Shown: positions 1 to 8,638 of the stretch, piece by piece
Layout: each line of letters begins with the position of its first letter
Position numbering within the stretch: position 1 is the stretch's first letter
Origin: JBGSKY01 sp041740995
GTDB lineage: Bacteria > Planctomycetota > Planctomycetia > Pirellulales > Pirellulaceae
Assembly: GCA_041740995.1 (NCBI GenBank)
Contig: JBGSKY010000094.1
Coordinates: 25,947-89,946, forward strand
Length of the DNA: 64,000 nucleotides
Reading direction: 5' to 3'
Notes under the pieces: generated by a model
What the model saw: only the letters and a program-made list of their open reading frames with translations
Database searches by the model: none
What the model was told of the DNA's origin: nothing
Translations under genes and position numbers: made by a program

Positions 1-202
1 AAGCTTTGAGTATGAGGCTATTCTCGGCTCGAAGAAGATTTTCGAGAGCGGTCGGATTCGTCATTTGGCCGTGGAATTGCACCCAGAAGTAATGGCCGCT
101 CGCGGAAAAAACGTGAACGACATCATTAGTTTCCTGACTTCCCAAAATTACAAACATAGTAAAGTTGGGCCAGCGGACGTCTTCACTTGGAACGCCACTT
201 AA
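1..202 (+). CDS. FkbM-family methyltransferase, C-terminal fragment
   Basis: The window opens inside a gene; reading from base 2 gives 66 codons ending in TAA at 200-202. The tail contains the run AVELHP preceded by a helix of the type EAILGSKKIFESG. This matches the end of FkbM-type SAM-dependent methyltransferases, in which an acidic residue near the last core strand is followed by 'GA...LL..G' and a conserved (I/V)ELHP-like strand. The catalytic N-terminal part lies outside the window. It is the first of several methyltransferases in this polysaccharide locus and probably O-methylates a sugar. Family assignment rests on the tail only. Confidence 0.6.
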   Translation, partial: SFEYEAILGSKKIFESGRIRHLAVELHPEVMAARGKNVNDIISFLTSQNYKHSKVGPADVFTWNAT

Positions 203-272
203 ACAGTCTCGATTGCTCCCTACGCCTTCTCTATTTCTCATCTTTTAAAGCAAACAAGTTTAGAGTTACTCG

Positions 273-944
273 ATGTTAAAAAAGCTTTGGCAGGGCAACC
301 GCGAAAAGTATGCTCGATGGCGTGATGAGAAAGGAAACTTTGCCGGCTTGGGTCGACTCCTACGTAATGGAAGCCGAGCTTGCCTGACAGGCGCCGGCCG
401 CATCAGTTTGGGTGTTCGCCCTGAGTTGCCTTGGATTTCTTACGACGCGATCGCAGTGATCAAGAATCACCTCACCAAAAAATCAAAGGTGCTCGAATTT
501 GGTTCGGGGATGTCAACGCTGTGGTATGCGAAACAGGCAGGCGAAGTCTTCTCTGTCGACGATGATACCGTTTGGTACGGCATGATGTCCAAGCGGTTTC
601 AAGCCAAAGGTATCTCCAATGTCCATTATCAACTGTCGACCGATCCAGCGGAATATGCAAGTTTCGGACGGCAATGGAAGACCAATTTCGATCTGATTAT
701 GGTCGACGGATTTGTTCGCCCCGACTGCATTGAAAACAGCCTTTCGCTCTTGGCAAGCAAGGGGATTATTTACTTGGATAACAGCGACAAAGGGGCTAAT
801 GACGTCTGCGGCGATGTCCCAAGAGCAGTCGAGTTACTGACCGAATTCGCAAAAGCCAATCAATGCGAATTCATCTTCTTTACCGATTTTGCTCCAACCC
901 AATTTTTTGCTCAGCAAGGAATGCTGATTCGCAAATTGCATTGA
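273..944 (+). CDS. Class I SAM-dependent methyltransferase-like protein
   Basis: This 223-residue protein has a Rossmann methyltransferase core. A glycine-rich motif I (VLEFGSGMS, residues 73-81) binds S-adenosylmethionine. An acidic strand follows (FSVDDD, about 93-98), and motif LIMVDG (141-146) ends the next core strand. The first 70 residues are basic and helical and may contact acceptor or membrane. It starts at ATG and lies about 70 bases after the FkbM fragment, in line with the glycan genes downstream. The substrate cannot be read from sequence; a sugar or glycolipid acceptor is inferred from context only. Confidence 0.7.
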   Translation: MLKKLWQGNREKYARWRDEKGNFAGLGRLLRNGSRACLTGAGRISLGVRPELPWISYDAIAVIKNHLTKKSKVLEFGSGMSTLWYAKQAGEVFSVDDDTVWYGMMSKRFQAKGISNVHYQLSTDPAEYASFGRQWKTNFDLIMVDGFVRPDCIENSLSLLASKGIIYLDNSDKGANDVCGDVPRAVELLTEFAKANQCEFIFFTDFAPTQFFAQQGMLIRKLH

Positions 945-1075
945 TGACGTCCCATCGCGTTCGCACTTATATCGCGTCTTAATAGCTTTGTGCGATCAAA
1001 GGCAATCAAGAATTTATATGACAATCAGTCTTAAGAAACTCGCGTATTCTGTTTTGAAACAGAAAGCAAAATCGC

Positions 1076-2404
1076 TTGTCCGTTAGGCAACGATTGTTTA
1101 AAAGCGTTCGCGCGATTTTTTCAAATCAAGCGATCAATGCTGCAATCCAATTCGCTGGCGTGCCTATCTTTCTTGCGCTCTGGGGCGTCGATCTTTACGG
1201 CGAGTGGTTGCTCTTAAGCGTCTTTGTCACGGGCATTGCAATGAGCGATGTTGGCGTTGCCTCAGCGACGGCCAACGAAATGACGGTTTACGTCGGCGCC
1301 GAACAATTTGAAAAGGCGAATCAATCGTACCGTAACGGCTGGAGTCTACTGACAATTTTGTCGTTGGTATTTAGTGCGTTAGTGTTTAGTCTTCTGTTAT
1401 TCACACCACTCGTCGATTGGATAGGACTTCAGACTTCATCTCATAAGTCAGTTCAATGGACGACATCGCTTTTAATCATTCAAACGTTGCTAGCCATGCA
1501 ATCGGCGATGGTCTACGCGAGTATCAGATCAGAAGGTAAACTTGCTGTCTGTATTAATCTCGCCTCCGTGCAGCGCGTTGTCGAATTCACCTTTCAAATT
1601 ATTGCGGTCTATTTTTATCGGACATTGGAGGCGGCCGCGGCCGCAGGACTATTAGCAAGGATTATTGAGTACCTCTTGGCGGTCGTCGTCCAGCGACAAG
1701 CGGTACCGTGGTTAAAAATGCGATGGAATAATCTTTCGCTAACGTTCGATAGGCAAATTTTCCGACCCGCAATGGCGAGTATGGCCTTTCCAGTTGGTCA
1801 TATCTTTGGCAACCAAGCAATCCTTGCGTTAATTGGAAATCAGCTTGGAGCTAGCGGCGTTACGATTTTTGCAACTCATCGAACACTTGCGAACGTTGCC
1901 TTGCAAATCGTCCAAGGGATTAGCCATGCCGTTTTACCAGAATTCTCGCTCGCGTTTGGCTCGGGCAACACCGATCTTGTGAAGCGATTGCATCGTCGTT
2001 CGTGTCAAATATCGTTCTGGTTGGGTATGCTGGCTTGCGTGGGAATTGGTTTGTTTGCGAAGCCGTTTCTTGAATTTTGGACCGGCGGTAAGGTAGCGTT
2101 TGAACCGATGTTGATGACCGCCTTGTTAGTCTGGGTCGCTGCTCGTTCACTGTGGTACACAAGCTTGTTTGTTTCCATGTCGATCAACCTCCATCATCGC
2201 ATTGCCTTGGTCTATGTGGCCGGTACACTCTGCTCGCTGCTGATCGCCGTCCCAATGACGCAGTCTTATGGATTGGCTGGGACTGCTTTCGCTCTATTGG
2301 CTACCGACGTTGCGATGTCTTATTACGTTTTAAAGTCTTCGTTCAGCTTGGTAGGCGATACCGCTGCTTCTTTTTGGGGATTTGTAATCGGCTATGGTCG
2401 TTAA
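1076..2404 (+). CDS. Wzx-type polysaccharide flippase (MOP superfamily)
   Basis: This is a 442-residue, very hydrophobic protein with about 12 membrane segments and short loops. Size and layout fit the polysaccharide transporter branch of the MOP superfamily, which flips lipid-linked oligosaccharides across the inner membrane. The opening (a basic amphipathic helix followed by AINAAIQFAGVPIFLALWG) is typical of Wzx and RfbX-like proteins. The start is TTG at 1076; an in-frame TGA lies just upstream at 1055, and no in-frame ATG fits better. The 3' end overlaps the next gene by 11 bases, so it is probably translationally coupled to the polymerase. Substrate is unknown. Confidence 0.8.
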   Translation: MSVRQRLFKSVRAIFSNQAINAAIQFAGVPIFLALWGVDLYGEWLLLSVFVTGIAMSDVGVASATANEMTVYVGAEQFEKANQSYRNGWSLLTILSLVFSALVFSLLLFTPLVDWIGLQTSSHKSVQWTTSLLIIQTLLAMQSAMVYASIRSEGKLAVCINLASVQRVVEFTFQIIAVYFYRTLEAAAAAGLLARIIEYLLAVVVQRQAVPWLKMRWNNLSLTFDRQIFRPAMASMAFPVGHIFGNQAILALIGNQLGASGVTIFATHRTLANVALQIVQGISHAVLPEFSLAFGSGNTDLVKRLHRRSCQISFWLGMLACVGIGLFAKPFLEFWTGGKVAFEPMLMTALLVWVAARSLWYTSLFVSMSINLHHRIALVYVAGTLCSLLIAVPMTQSYGLAGTAFALLATDVAMSYYVLKSSFSLVGDTAASFWGFVIGYGR

Positions 2405-3851
2405 CGAGTGGGCGACGCCGTCTGCCATGGCGGCTCTATTTATTGGCTTAGTACTGGTCGCTTATGCCAGTTACCAGTCTATATTTGGACGCAGCCAAAA
2501 TTTTCTGCGACCTGACTTTTCTTGTATCATCTTTATGTGGTTTGGTTACCATCTTTCACCGATCCTTGCATTGCTGAGAGGTAGTGACTGGCGATCATTC
2601 ATGCTTTCGCCTTCGCACATCGAACATGGGCTATGGATGAGCCTTGCTTCTACAGTGGCCTTTATCGCAGGCTATCGTCTTCTCTCATCAAGGGAAGAAC
2701 GGCAAACGCAAGCGGTACTAAGCTGGGCCGAACGTACCGAAGCGATCATGCACCAAGCGAACCAACTTAAGAAATCGCACTTGTTTGCGATCGCGGCGTT
2801 AATTATCGCGATCTTTATTTTTACCGTTGGCGGTTTTGAAGAAGTCTTTTACGCCAGTTATACGCGTGGCATGCAGCAATGGCTGGAACATACTTTCGAA
2901 GTTCGCGTGCTACGATTTCTTGCTGTAATACTGCCTTTGTTATCACTTGGTATACTTGCCCTAACAGCAACCTTCAGTGTGTCTTCGGAACGATCTATAC
3001 AAAAATTTGCGCTGATTCCTTTTTGTCTCATCGCGGCCAGTTTGTTTTCAATGCACAGCTTCAGTCGCAGTGGCGGGATGGCGTTTGTTGGATTCGGAAT
3101 CATTCGCGTCATTCTGCTAGGAAAAAAAGACTGGAAGATATTCTGCTTTTCGATCTTAACTGGACTTTGGATCAGCTATGTAGGATACGCTTATCGAAAT
3201 GACTATCATCCAGGTTTGGGAAACTTTGGCGAAGCGGCGTTTCGATCATTTGTAGAAGTTCCCGATTTCTCCGGCCAAAAATCGGCTGCTGGCGAAGAGG
3301 ACGAATTGTTCTCGCCGGAAAGTAACTTCTTGAGTGCCACCGAATCGTATACCGCCGTCGTTTCTATAATTGAACGCGAAGGTATTGAGCCGTTCTCGGA
3401 CATTGTTGAGTTCATTATTAATTTGCACCCATTTCCAAGCGGTATTTATTACGCCCAACGAGGTATCGATCTAACGACCATTTTTCGCACGCGAGGAAGC
3501 GTTGGACTCACAAACCCGACGCTTGGAGATTTGTTCACCACGTTTGGTTTACTTACACCGGTGTTTTATTTTTATCTCGGTCTTCTTTATTTTACCCTTC
3601 ATCGCCACGCTAAACGTTTTGGACCTGCCATCGAAACGATGCTGATGCTGATTCTTTTGATTGGATGGCCGCTCTCCTGTCACTCTGCATTTCGATCATT
3701 GTGGCGGATTATCAATTCAGTTATCTTCGCAATTCTAATTTTGAAGGTCATGCAACGCCGTGGCTACTTTACGAAGCTTGAATTTGTCGATGCTGATCCA
3801 CTACCGATCGAAGGTCGTGGCAACAGCCCGCGAATAGCGGCGCATTCGTAG
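2394..3851 (+). CDS. Wzy-like O-antigen / exopolysaccharide polymerase
   Basis: This 485-residue protein has about ten to twelve hydrophobic segments and one larger hydrophilic loop (roughly residues 265-350) rich in charged residues. Large periplasmic loops of this kind hold the working surface in Wzy polymerases. Wzy proteins diverge too far for a motif-based call; the assignment rests on topology, size and position directly after a Wzx-like flippase with an 11-base overlap. It would join repeat units on the periplasmic face of the inner membrane. An O-antigen ligase is the main alternative. Confidence 0.65.
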   Translation: MVVNEWATPSAMAALFIGLVLVAYASYQSIFGRSQNFLRPDFSCIIFMWFGYHLSPILALLRGSDWRSFMLSPSHIEHGLWMSLASTVAFIAGYRLLSSREERQTQAVLSWAERTEAIMHQANQLKKSHLFAIAALIIAIFIFTVGGFEEVFYASYTRGMQQWLEHTFEVRVLRFLAVILPLLSLGILALTATFSVSSERSIQKFALIPFCLIAASLFSMHSFSRSGGMAFVGFGIIRVILLGKKDWKIFCFSILTGLWISYVGYAYRNDYHPGLGNFGEAAFRSFVEVPDFSGQKSAAGEEDELFSPESNFLSATESYTAVVSIIEREGIEPFSDIVEFIINLHPFPSGIYYAQRGIDLTTIFRTRGSVGLTNPTLGDLFTTFGLLTPVFYFYLGLLYFTLHRHAKRFGPAIETMLMLILLIGWPLSCHSAFRSLWRIINSVIFAILILKVMQRRGYFTKLEFVDADPLPIEGRGNSPRIAAHS

Positions 3852-3857
3852 CCCAAC

Positions 3858-5006
3858 ATGCAAGTGCTTTTTCTTTCCGGTTCAAGGTCACGCGCCGCTG
3901 GCGGAGTGTTCGAAGTCGAACGATGCCTCGCCCAAAAGCTGCATTTCCGGCACGATGTGACACTGCAGGGTGCTGGCTACGAAGATGACAAATCTTCTGA
4001 AGACAACTTGCTTTGGCTCCCAATCAAAGTCAATTGTTTTCCGCGCCATCGGCCCAAAGGATTCGGCTATGCGCCGTTGCTTACGAAGTGGCTTTTGGAA
4101 ACAGATTTCGACTTGCTGCATTTGCATAATTTGTGGATGTATACATCGCGAGCAGTTACGGCTTGGCACCAAAAGTTCAAGCGTCCGTACGTCATCACTC
4201 CACATGGTATGCTCGAACCATGGGCGCTGCGAAACTCTGGTTGGAAAAAAAAGATCGCTGGCTTGCTTTACGAAAAAAGGATGCTCCGCAATGCCGCTGT
4301 CATTCATGCCTTCACGACAAAAGACATGCAAGACATTAGGACTTACGGTCTTCGCAATCCAATTGCGGTAATCCCCAACGGAATTGAATTGCAGCCCAAA
4401 AATAACAAACGCGATGATCATCGCGAAAAATCAATTCTATTTCTCGGTCGCCTGCATCCGAAAAAGGGATTACTCGAATTGGTAAAGGCGTGGCAACAAA
4501 TCCCGGTGCACAAACGTGAAAACTGGAAGTTAATCATCACGGGTTGGGACGACGGCGGGCACGAATTGTTGGTTAAGGAACTTATCCAAAAACATCAATT
4601 GCACGAGACGGTCGACGTAACCGGTCCCGTTTTTGGATCAGCAAAACAATCGCTTCTGCGATCAGTGTCCGCTTTCATTTTACCTTCTTTCAGCGAAGGA
4701 TTGCCGATGTCGGTCTTGGAGGCCTGGTCTTACGAACTCCCGGTCTTGATGACCGAGCATTGCAATCTACCAAGCGGCTTTGCAGCAAACGCAGCGATTA
4801 AGATTTCAACTGAGGTTAACGACATTGCCCTTGGATTGACCCAACTGATTGAAATGGAGTCGGCGGATCGATTGCAAATGGGAATCAATGGTCGCAATTT
4901 AGTAGAACGTGAATTCACCTGGGACTATGTCTCGGATCAAATGATCGCCGTTTATCATTGGGTATTGAACGCTGGCCCCCAACCTGAATGCATTCACACA
5001 ATTTAG
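3858..5006 (+). CDS. Glycosyltransferase family 4 (GT-B fold)
   Basis: This is a 382-residue GT-B enzyme. The N-terminal half has the acceptor domain with THPHGM-like sequence (TPHGMLEPWAL, near residue 113). The hinge strand VIPNGIEL (near 172) and FLGRLHPKKGL (near 195) open the donor domain. The signature SFSEGLPMSVLEAW (near 276-290) contains the paired glutamates of the EX7E motif that bind the nucleotide-sugar. It is cytoplasmic or peripheral to the inner membrane and adds one sugar, with retained configuration, to the growing lipid-linked unit. It starts at ATG six bases after the polymerase stop, so the two are probably co-transcribed. Donor and acceptor are unknown. Confidence 0.85.
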   Translation: MQVLFLSGSRSRAAGGVFEVERCLAQKLHFRHDVTLQGAGYEDDKSSEDNLLWLPIKVNCFPRHRPKGFGYAPLLTKWLLETDFDLLHLHNLWMYTSRAVTAWHQKFKRPYVITPHGMLEPWALRNSGWKKKIAGLLYEKRMLRNAAVIHAFTTKDMQDIRTYGLRNPIAVIPNGIELQPKNNKRDDHREKSILFLGRLHPKKGLLELVKAWQQIPVHKRENWKLIITGWDDGGHELLVKELIQKHQLHETVDVTGPVFGSAKQSLLRSVSAFILPSFSEGLPMSVLEAWSYELPVLMTEHCNLPSGFAANAAIKISTEVNDIALGLTQLIEMESADRLQMGINGRNLVEREFTWDYVSDQMIAVYHWVLNAGPQPECIHTI

Positions 5007-5098
5007 AAGCGTAGTACGTCTTCAAGCGACGGCAACGCCGAGCTTCATTTGTTTATCGCAACTTTATCAACCTGTCTTATTTCATCTTTTGACTACTT

Positions 5099-6145
5099 AT
5101 GAACGCAACTAAACCAAGCCGTAAGATCTTGATAACCGGCGGTGCAGGCTTTATTGGGTTTCACAGCGCGCGTTTCTTTTCTGACGCCGGATGGAAAGTG
5201 ACTGTGCTGGACAATCTTTCGCGGCGTGGAACAACTACGAATGCAGCCCTGCTGACTTCTAAACACCATTGTGAAATCGCCCAACAAGACATTCGCGATG
5301 CGCGAGCCGTCGAAAAGGTTTTTACGGAAACAAAGCCCGACGCTGTGCTGCATTTGGCTGGTCAAGTAGCCGTCACGACCTCGGTGGAGAACCCACGCGA
5401 AGACTTTGAGATCAATGCGCTCGGAACACTGAACATCCTCGAGTCGATTCGAAAGCACTGCCCGGAAGTTCCTGCGCTCTACTCATCGACAAACAAGGTC
5501 TACGGAAAGATGGAGTCTGTCGGCGTTGTCGAAAGAAACGGACGTTACGAATATGAATCAATGCAAGAAGGAATCGCAGAAACTTTTCCGCTCAGCTTTC
5601 ATTCGCCGTACGGATGCTCCAAAGGCGCGGCCGATCAATATTTCCTTGACTACAATCGTGTCTACGGACTAAAGACAGTCGTTCTTCGGCAATCATGTAT
5701 TTACGGAACTCATCAATTTGGGATTGAAGATCAAGGTTGGGTCGCTTGGTTTTCGATCGCCGCAGCCCTTGGAAAAAAAATCACAATTTACGGTGACGGA
5801 AAACAGATTCGAGACGTCTTAGATGTTCGCGATTTAGTTCGCGTTTATCAAGCGGCGATCGATCGAATTGATGATGTTGCCGGCGAAGCCTTCAACATTG
5901 GCGGTGGTTCCAGGAACACACTGTCTCTGCTTGAACTGCTGGACTACATCGAATCAGCTCGCGGAATCAAAATCCCTTTGTCTTATGCCGATTGGCGACC
6001 TGGAGATCAACGCGTTTTTATCTGCGATATCAACAAAGCAAAAGCGAGACTCGACTGGCAACCAAACGTTGACGTAAAAGTCGGAGTGCTCGATCTCATT
6101 GACTGGGTTAATCGAAATCCTGAACTGTTTACCTGGCTTAAGTAA
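5099..6145 (+). CDS. SDR-family nucleotide-sugar epimerase, CDP-paratose 2-epimerase-like
   Basis: This 348-residue extended short-chain dehydrogenase has an N-terminal NAD-binding GGAGFIG (residues 14-20) and the catalytic YxxxK as Y171-G-C-S-K175. The stretch CIYG followed by HQFGIEDQGWVAWF is characteristic of the CDP-paratose 2-epimerase (RfbE/Tyv) branch. A later YGDGKQIRDVLDVRDLV segment binds the nucleotide-sugar. In that family the enzyme interconverts CDP-paratose and CDP-tyvelose; many relatives act on other NDP-sugars. No CDP-glucose pathway genes are visible nearby, so the exact substrate stays open. It begins at ATG about 90 bases after the GT4 gene. Confidence 0.8.
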   Translation: MNATKPSRKILITGGAGFIGFHSARFFSDAGWKVTVLDNLSRRGTTTNAALLTSKHHCEIAQQDIRDARAVEKVFTETKPDAVLHLAGQVAVTTSVENPREDFEINALGTLNILESIRKHCPEVPALYSSTNKVYGKMESVGVVERNGRYEYESMQEGIAETFPLSFHSPYGCSKGAADQYFLDYNRVYGLKTVVLRQSCIYGTHQFGIEDQGWVAWFSIAAALGKKITIYGDGKQIRDVLDVRDLVRVYQAAIDRIDDVAGEAFNIGGGSRNTLSLLELLDYIESARGIKIPLSYADWRPGDQRVFICDINKAKARLDWQPNVDVKVGVLDLIDWVNRNPELFTWLK

Positions 6146-6243
6146 AATATCGTTGTCTGTGCGTCTTAAGTCTCTAAAACGAACTGAAGTTAGCACGAAT
6201 TTAGCTCGTCATAGACTGAGCTACTGAGCAATAGATCTAGATT

Positions 6244-7176
6244 ATGCAGCAAGAATTAGTCGCAATCATTGTCGCTTACAATGAAGAAGCCAACATCGAG
6301 CGAGCGCTGAAGAGTGTGCAAGGCCTTTGTCCAATCGTCGTTGTTGATTCTGGAAGTACCGATCGAACAGAAGAGATTTGTCGGAAGTATACTGAACACT
6401 TTTTGGTCAATCCTTATAAAAATCATGCTTCTCAATGGTCTTGGGCGATAGATAATTGTCCGATTGATGCGAAATGGGTCTTGGCCCTCGACGCCGACTT
6501 CGAGGTAATGGGCGATCTACGAAAAAAGCTTGGCACGGAACTAAATTCAGTCGCTGACGATGTAAGTGGAATCTACGTCATCCATCGCTATGTCTTTGGC
6601 GGATCGGAAATTCGATTTGGTGGTGCTAAAAAGTTCTGGCTGCGGATCATTCGCAAGGGCTTCGCTAAACCCGACCTAAGTGACCTTGTTGATTTTCGAT
6701 TTGTTGTTGACGGACGAACAACGAATTGGAATGCAATTGCCCGCGAATACAACGAATCAGACGAAGACGCGTCGTTTTGGATTCGGAAACAAGATAAGTT
6801 TTCGTTGCGTTTGGCTGTCGAAGAAGAATGTCGACGCGAGAAAGTCCTCGATTGGGAGACTCCGCCAAAGTTCTTCGGCAACTCGGATCAACGAGTGATG
6901 TGGCTCCGCGACTTCTGGCTTCGCCTTCCGCTTTTCCTTCGACCATGTATTTATTTCTTTTATCGATACATTGTCAGATTTGGATTTTTGGACGGCAAGG
7001 GTGGATTTCTTTATCATGCCCAGCAAGGGTTTTGGATGAGATTGGTTGTCGATTGGAAACTTTGGCAACTGCGTAAGCGTGGGATCCGTGCTGAAAAACT
7101 GGCGTTGTTCCGAGACGCAATGATGAAAACATCAAGCGGTTCAGTTCGAGACATCGCGCAAACTTTGAGCCTGTAA
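6244..7176 (+). CDS. Glycosyltransferase family 2 (GT-A fold)
   Basis: This 310-residue GT-A enzyme opens with VAIIVAYNEEANIERAL, followed by VVDSGSTDRT near residue 35, the nucleotide-binding core of GT2. The metal-binding DxD motif is D83-A-D85. The last hundred residues are basic and hydrophobic (a FLRPCIYFFYRYIVRFGFLDG-type segment split by aromatic residues) and probably lie against the inner membrane. It resembles the WaaE/KdtX-like branch of GT2 found in capsule and lipopolysaccharide loci. An inverting glycosyl transfer from a nucleotide sugar is expected; the sugar is unknown. Confidence 0.8.
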   Translation: MQQELVAIIVAYNEEANIERALKSVQGLCPIVVVDSGSTDRTEEICRKYTEHFLVNPYKNHASQWSWAIDNCPIDAKWVLALDADFEVMGDLRKKLGTELNSVADDVSGIYVIHRYVFGGSEIRFGGAKKFWLRIIRKGFAKPDLSDLVDFRFVVDGRTTNWNAIAREYNESDEDASFWIRKQDKFSLRLAVEEECRREKVLDWETPPKFFGNSDQRVMWLRDFWLRLPLFLRPCIYFFYRYIVRFGFLDGKGGFLYHAQQGFWMRLVVDWKLWQLRKRGIRAEKLALFRDAMMKTSSGSVRDIAQTLSL

Positions 7177-7217
7177 GTCATCATCGAAGTTTTTCCGATT
7201 TTGGCCGCAATAAGCTT

Positions 7218-7778
7218 ATGAGTAGCAACGAAAAGATTCGCGAGCTTGAGAAATTTAGTAACCGCGATTTTAATCGCGGGGCTAGCCGCATTTGGGAATT
7301 TTCCTGGTACATAGTACGAGCGTTCTTCTTTCTGACGCCGATTCCATTACCCTCAGCGGTTCGTACATTTTGGCTTCGAATTTTCGGCGCAACGATTGGT
7401 CAAGGAGTCGTCGTTCGTGGAGGAGTCAACATCTCTTTTCCATGGCGGCTAAAGCTTGCGAATAACGTCTGGCTTGGCGATCAAGTTACGATTCTCAGTC
7501 TCGCAAGCGTTGAAATTGAATCGGACGTCTGTATTTCTCAGCAGGCTTTTTTATGCACTGGAAGCCATGACTTTAAGGATCAAAAATTTGGCTTAATTAC
7601 CAAGCCGATTAAGATTGAGCACGCTGCTTGGATAGCTGCAAGATGTTTTATTGGACCAGGTGTAACGATCGGTCGAGGCGCAGTGTGCGCGGCTGGATCA
7701 ATTATCATGACTTCGGTTCATCCCTTGGTTTTGGTCGCGGGCAATCCAGCGGCGCAAGTTCGCAAGCTCGACTCATAA
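7218..7778 (+). CDS. WcaF-like hexapeptide O-acetyltransferase
   Basis: This 186-residue protein belongs to the left-handed beta-helix acyltransferases. Hexapeptide-type turns run from about residue 55 to 170, for example GATIGQGVVVRGGVNI and GPGVTIGRGAVCAAGS. The N-terminal helix with EFSWYIVRAFF is typical of the WcaF branch, which acetylates colanic acid-type exopolysaccharide. The histidine in CTGSHDF (near residue 115) is the likely catalytic base. It would use acetyl-CoA in the cytoplasm to O-acetylate a sugar of the repeat unit. It follows the GT2 gene by about 40 bases. Confidence 0.8.
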   Translation: MSSNEKIRELEKFSNRDFNRGASRIWEFSWYIVRAFFFLTPIPLPSAVRTFWLRIFGATIGQGVVVRGGVNISFPWRLKLANNVWLGDQVTILSLASVEIESDVCISQQAFLCTGSHDFKDQKFGLITKPIKIEHAAWIAARCFIGPGVTIGRGAVCAAGSIIMTSVHPLVLVAGNPAAQVRKLDS

Positions 7779-7835
7779 ACGATTTTTCTCTTACCGTAAT
7801 TCATTCAAGCTCTTGTTTCGTTTTTGGATAAATTT

Positions 7836-8615
7836 ATGCTGCGACGCACGATAGAAAAACTCAGTCGCGGGATTACGCTCAAGCGAAAATTACCAGCGGA
7901 TTTTTCGAACCTACCGTTGATCGTATCACCAGAATCGGCTTTAAAATTTTGGAAGTCGGGATTCGGTGATGAACTGGCCGACTTGCTAAGAATTGCCAAG
8001 ACTTACGTCCAGCCAGGCAACGTTGCCTGGGACATCGGTGCCAATGTTGGAGTCTTCACTTTTGGAGCAGCCGCTAGATGCGGTAAAAATGGCAAGGTAC
8101 TTGCCGTTGAAGCCGATGCTTGGTTGGCCGTGTTGTTGCAACGCTCTAGAATGTTGCCCGCCAATCTTGATTATTCAGTCGAAGTTCTTTGCGCAGCAGT
8201 TTCGGACGAAAATAAAATCCTCAATTTCCAGATCGCTCAGCGCGGTCGGATGGCGAACTCGCTTGAAAAGAGTGGCCAGCGCGATCCGGCGGGAGGCGTT
8301 CGTTATTCATTGCCTGTCCCAAGTTATACGCTCGATACATTGCTCGAAAGATTTCAATCTCCAAACGTCATCAAGATAGATGTCGAAGGAGCAGAACTCT
8401 TGGTTCTTCAAGGTGCAAAAAGAATGCTTAGCGAAGTCCGACCAATCATCTACTGCGAAGTCGGTGAAGAACTTTCGTCGGAAGTCTATAACATTTTTCG
8501 TGAATCAAAATATCGCATTTACGATGGCGATAATCCTCAATTGATCGAGCAATCTAGCGCCCCTTGGGCAACGCTTGCGATTCCCGAAGAAGCCGTTAGT
8601 CATTGGGTCAACTAG
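7836..8615 (+). CDS. FkbM-family SAM-dependent methyltransferase
   Basis: This is a complete FkbM-type methyltransferase of about 259 residues. Motif I is DIGANVGVFTFGAA, from residue 66, followed by AVEADAW where the acidic residue holds the ribose of SAM. The conserved VIKIDVEGAELLVLQGA segment (near 180) is diagnostic of FkbM proteins, and EVGEEL follows. I chose ATG at 7836 over an in-frame TTG four codons upstream. It probably methylates a hydroxyl of the exopolysaccharide. It is the second FkbM protein in the locus; the first is cut by the window edge. Confidence 0.85.
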   Translation: MLRRTIEKLSRGITLKRKLPADFSNLPLIVSPESALKFWKSGFGDELADLLRIAKTYVQPGNVAWDIGANVGVFTFGAAARCGKNGKVLAVEADAWLAVLLQRSRMLPANLDYSVEVLCAAVSDENKILNFQIAQRGRMANSLEKSGQRDPAGGVRYSLPVPSYTLDTLLERFQSPNVIKIDVEGAELLVLQGAKRMLSEVRPIIYCEVGEELSSEVYNIFRESKYRIYDGDNPQLIEQSSAPWATLAIPEEAVSHWVN

Positions 8616-8638
8616 ACTCTGACTCCAAAACAACTCTG

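Noticed and set aside
3888..4421. Minus-strand open frame of 177 codons within the first GT4 gene.
   Set aside because: The plus-strand protein has full GT-B signatures; the antisense product has unlikely composition.
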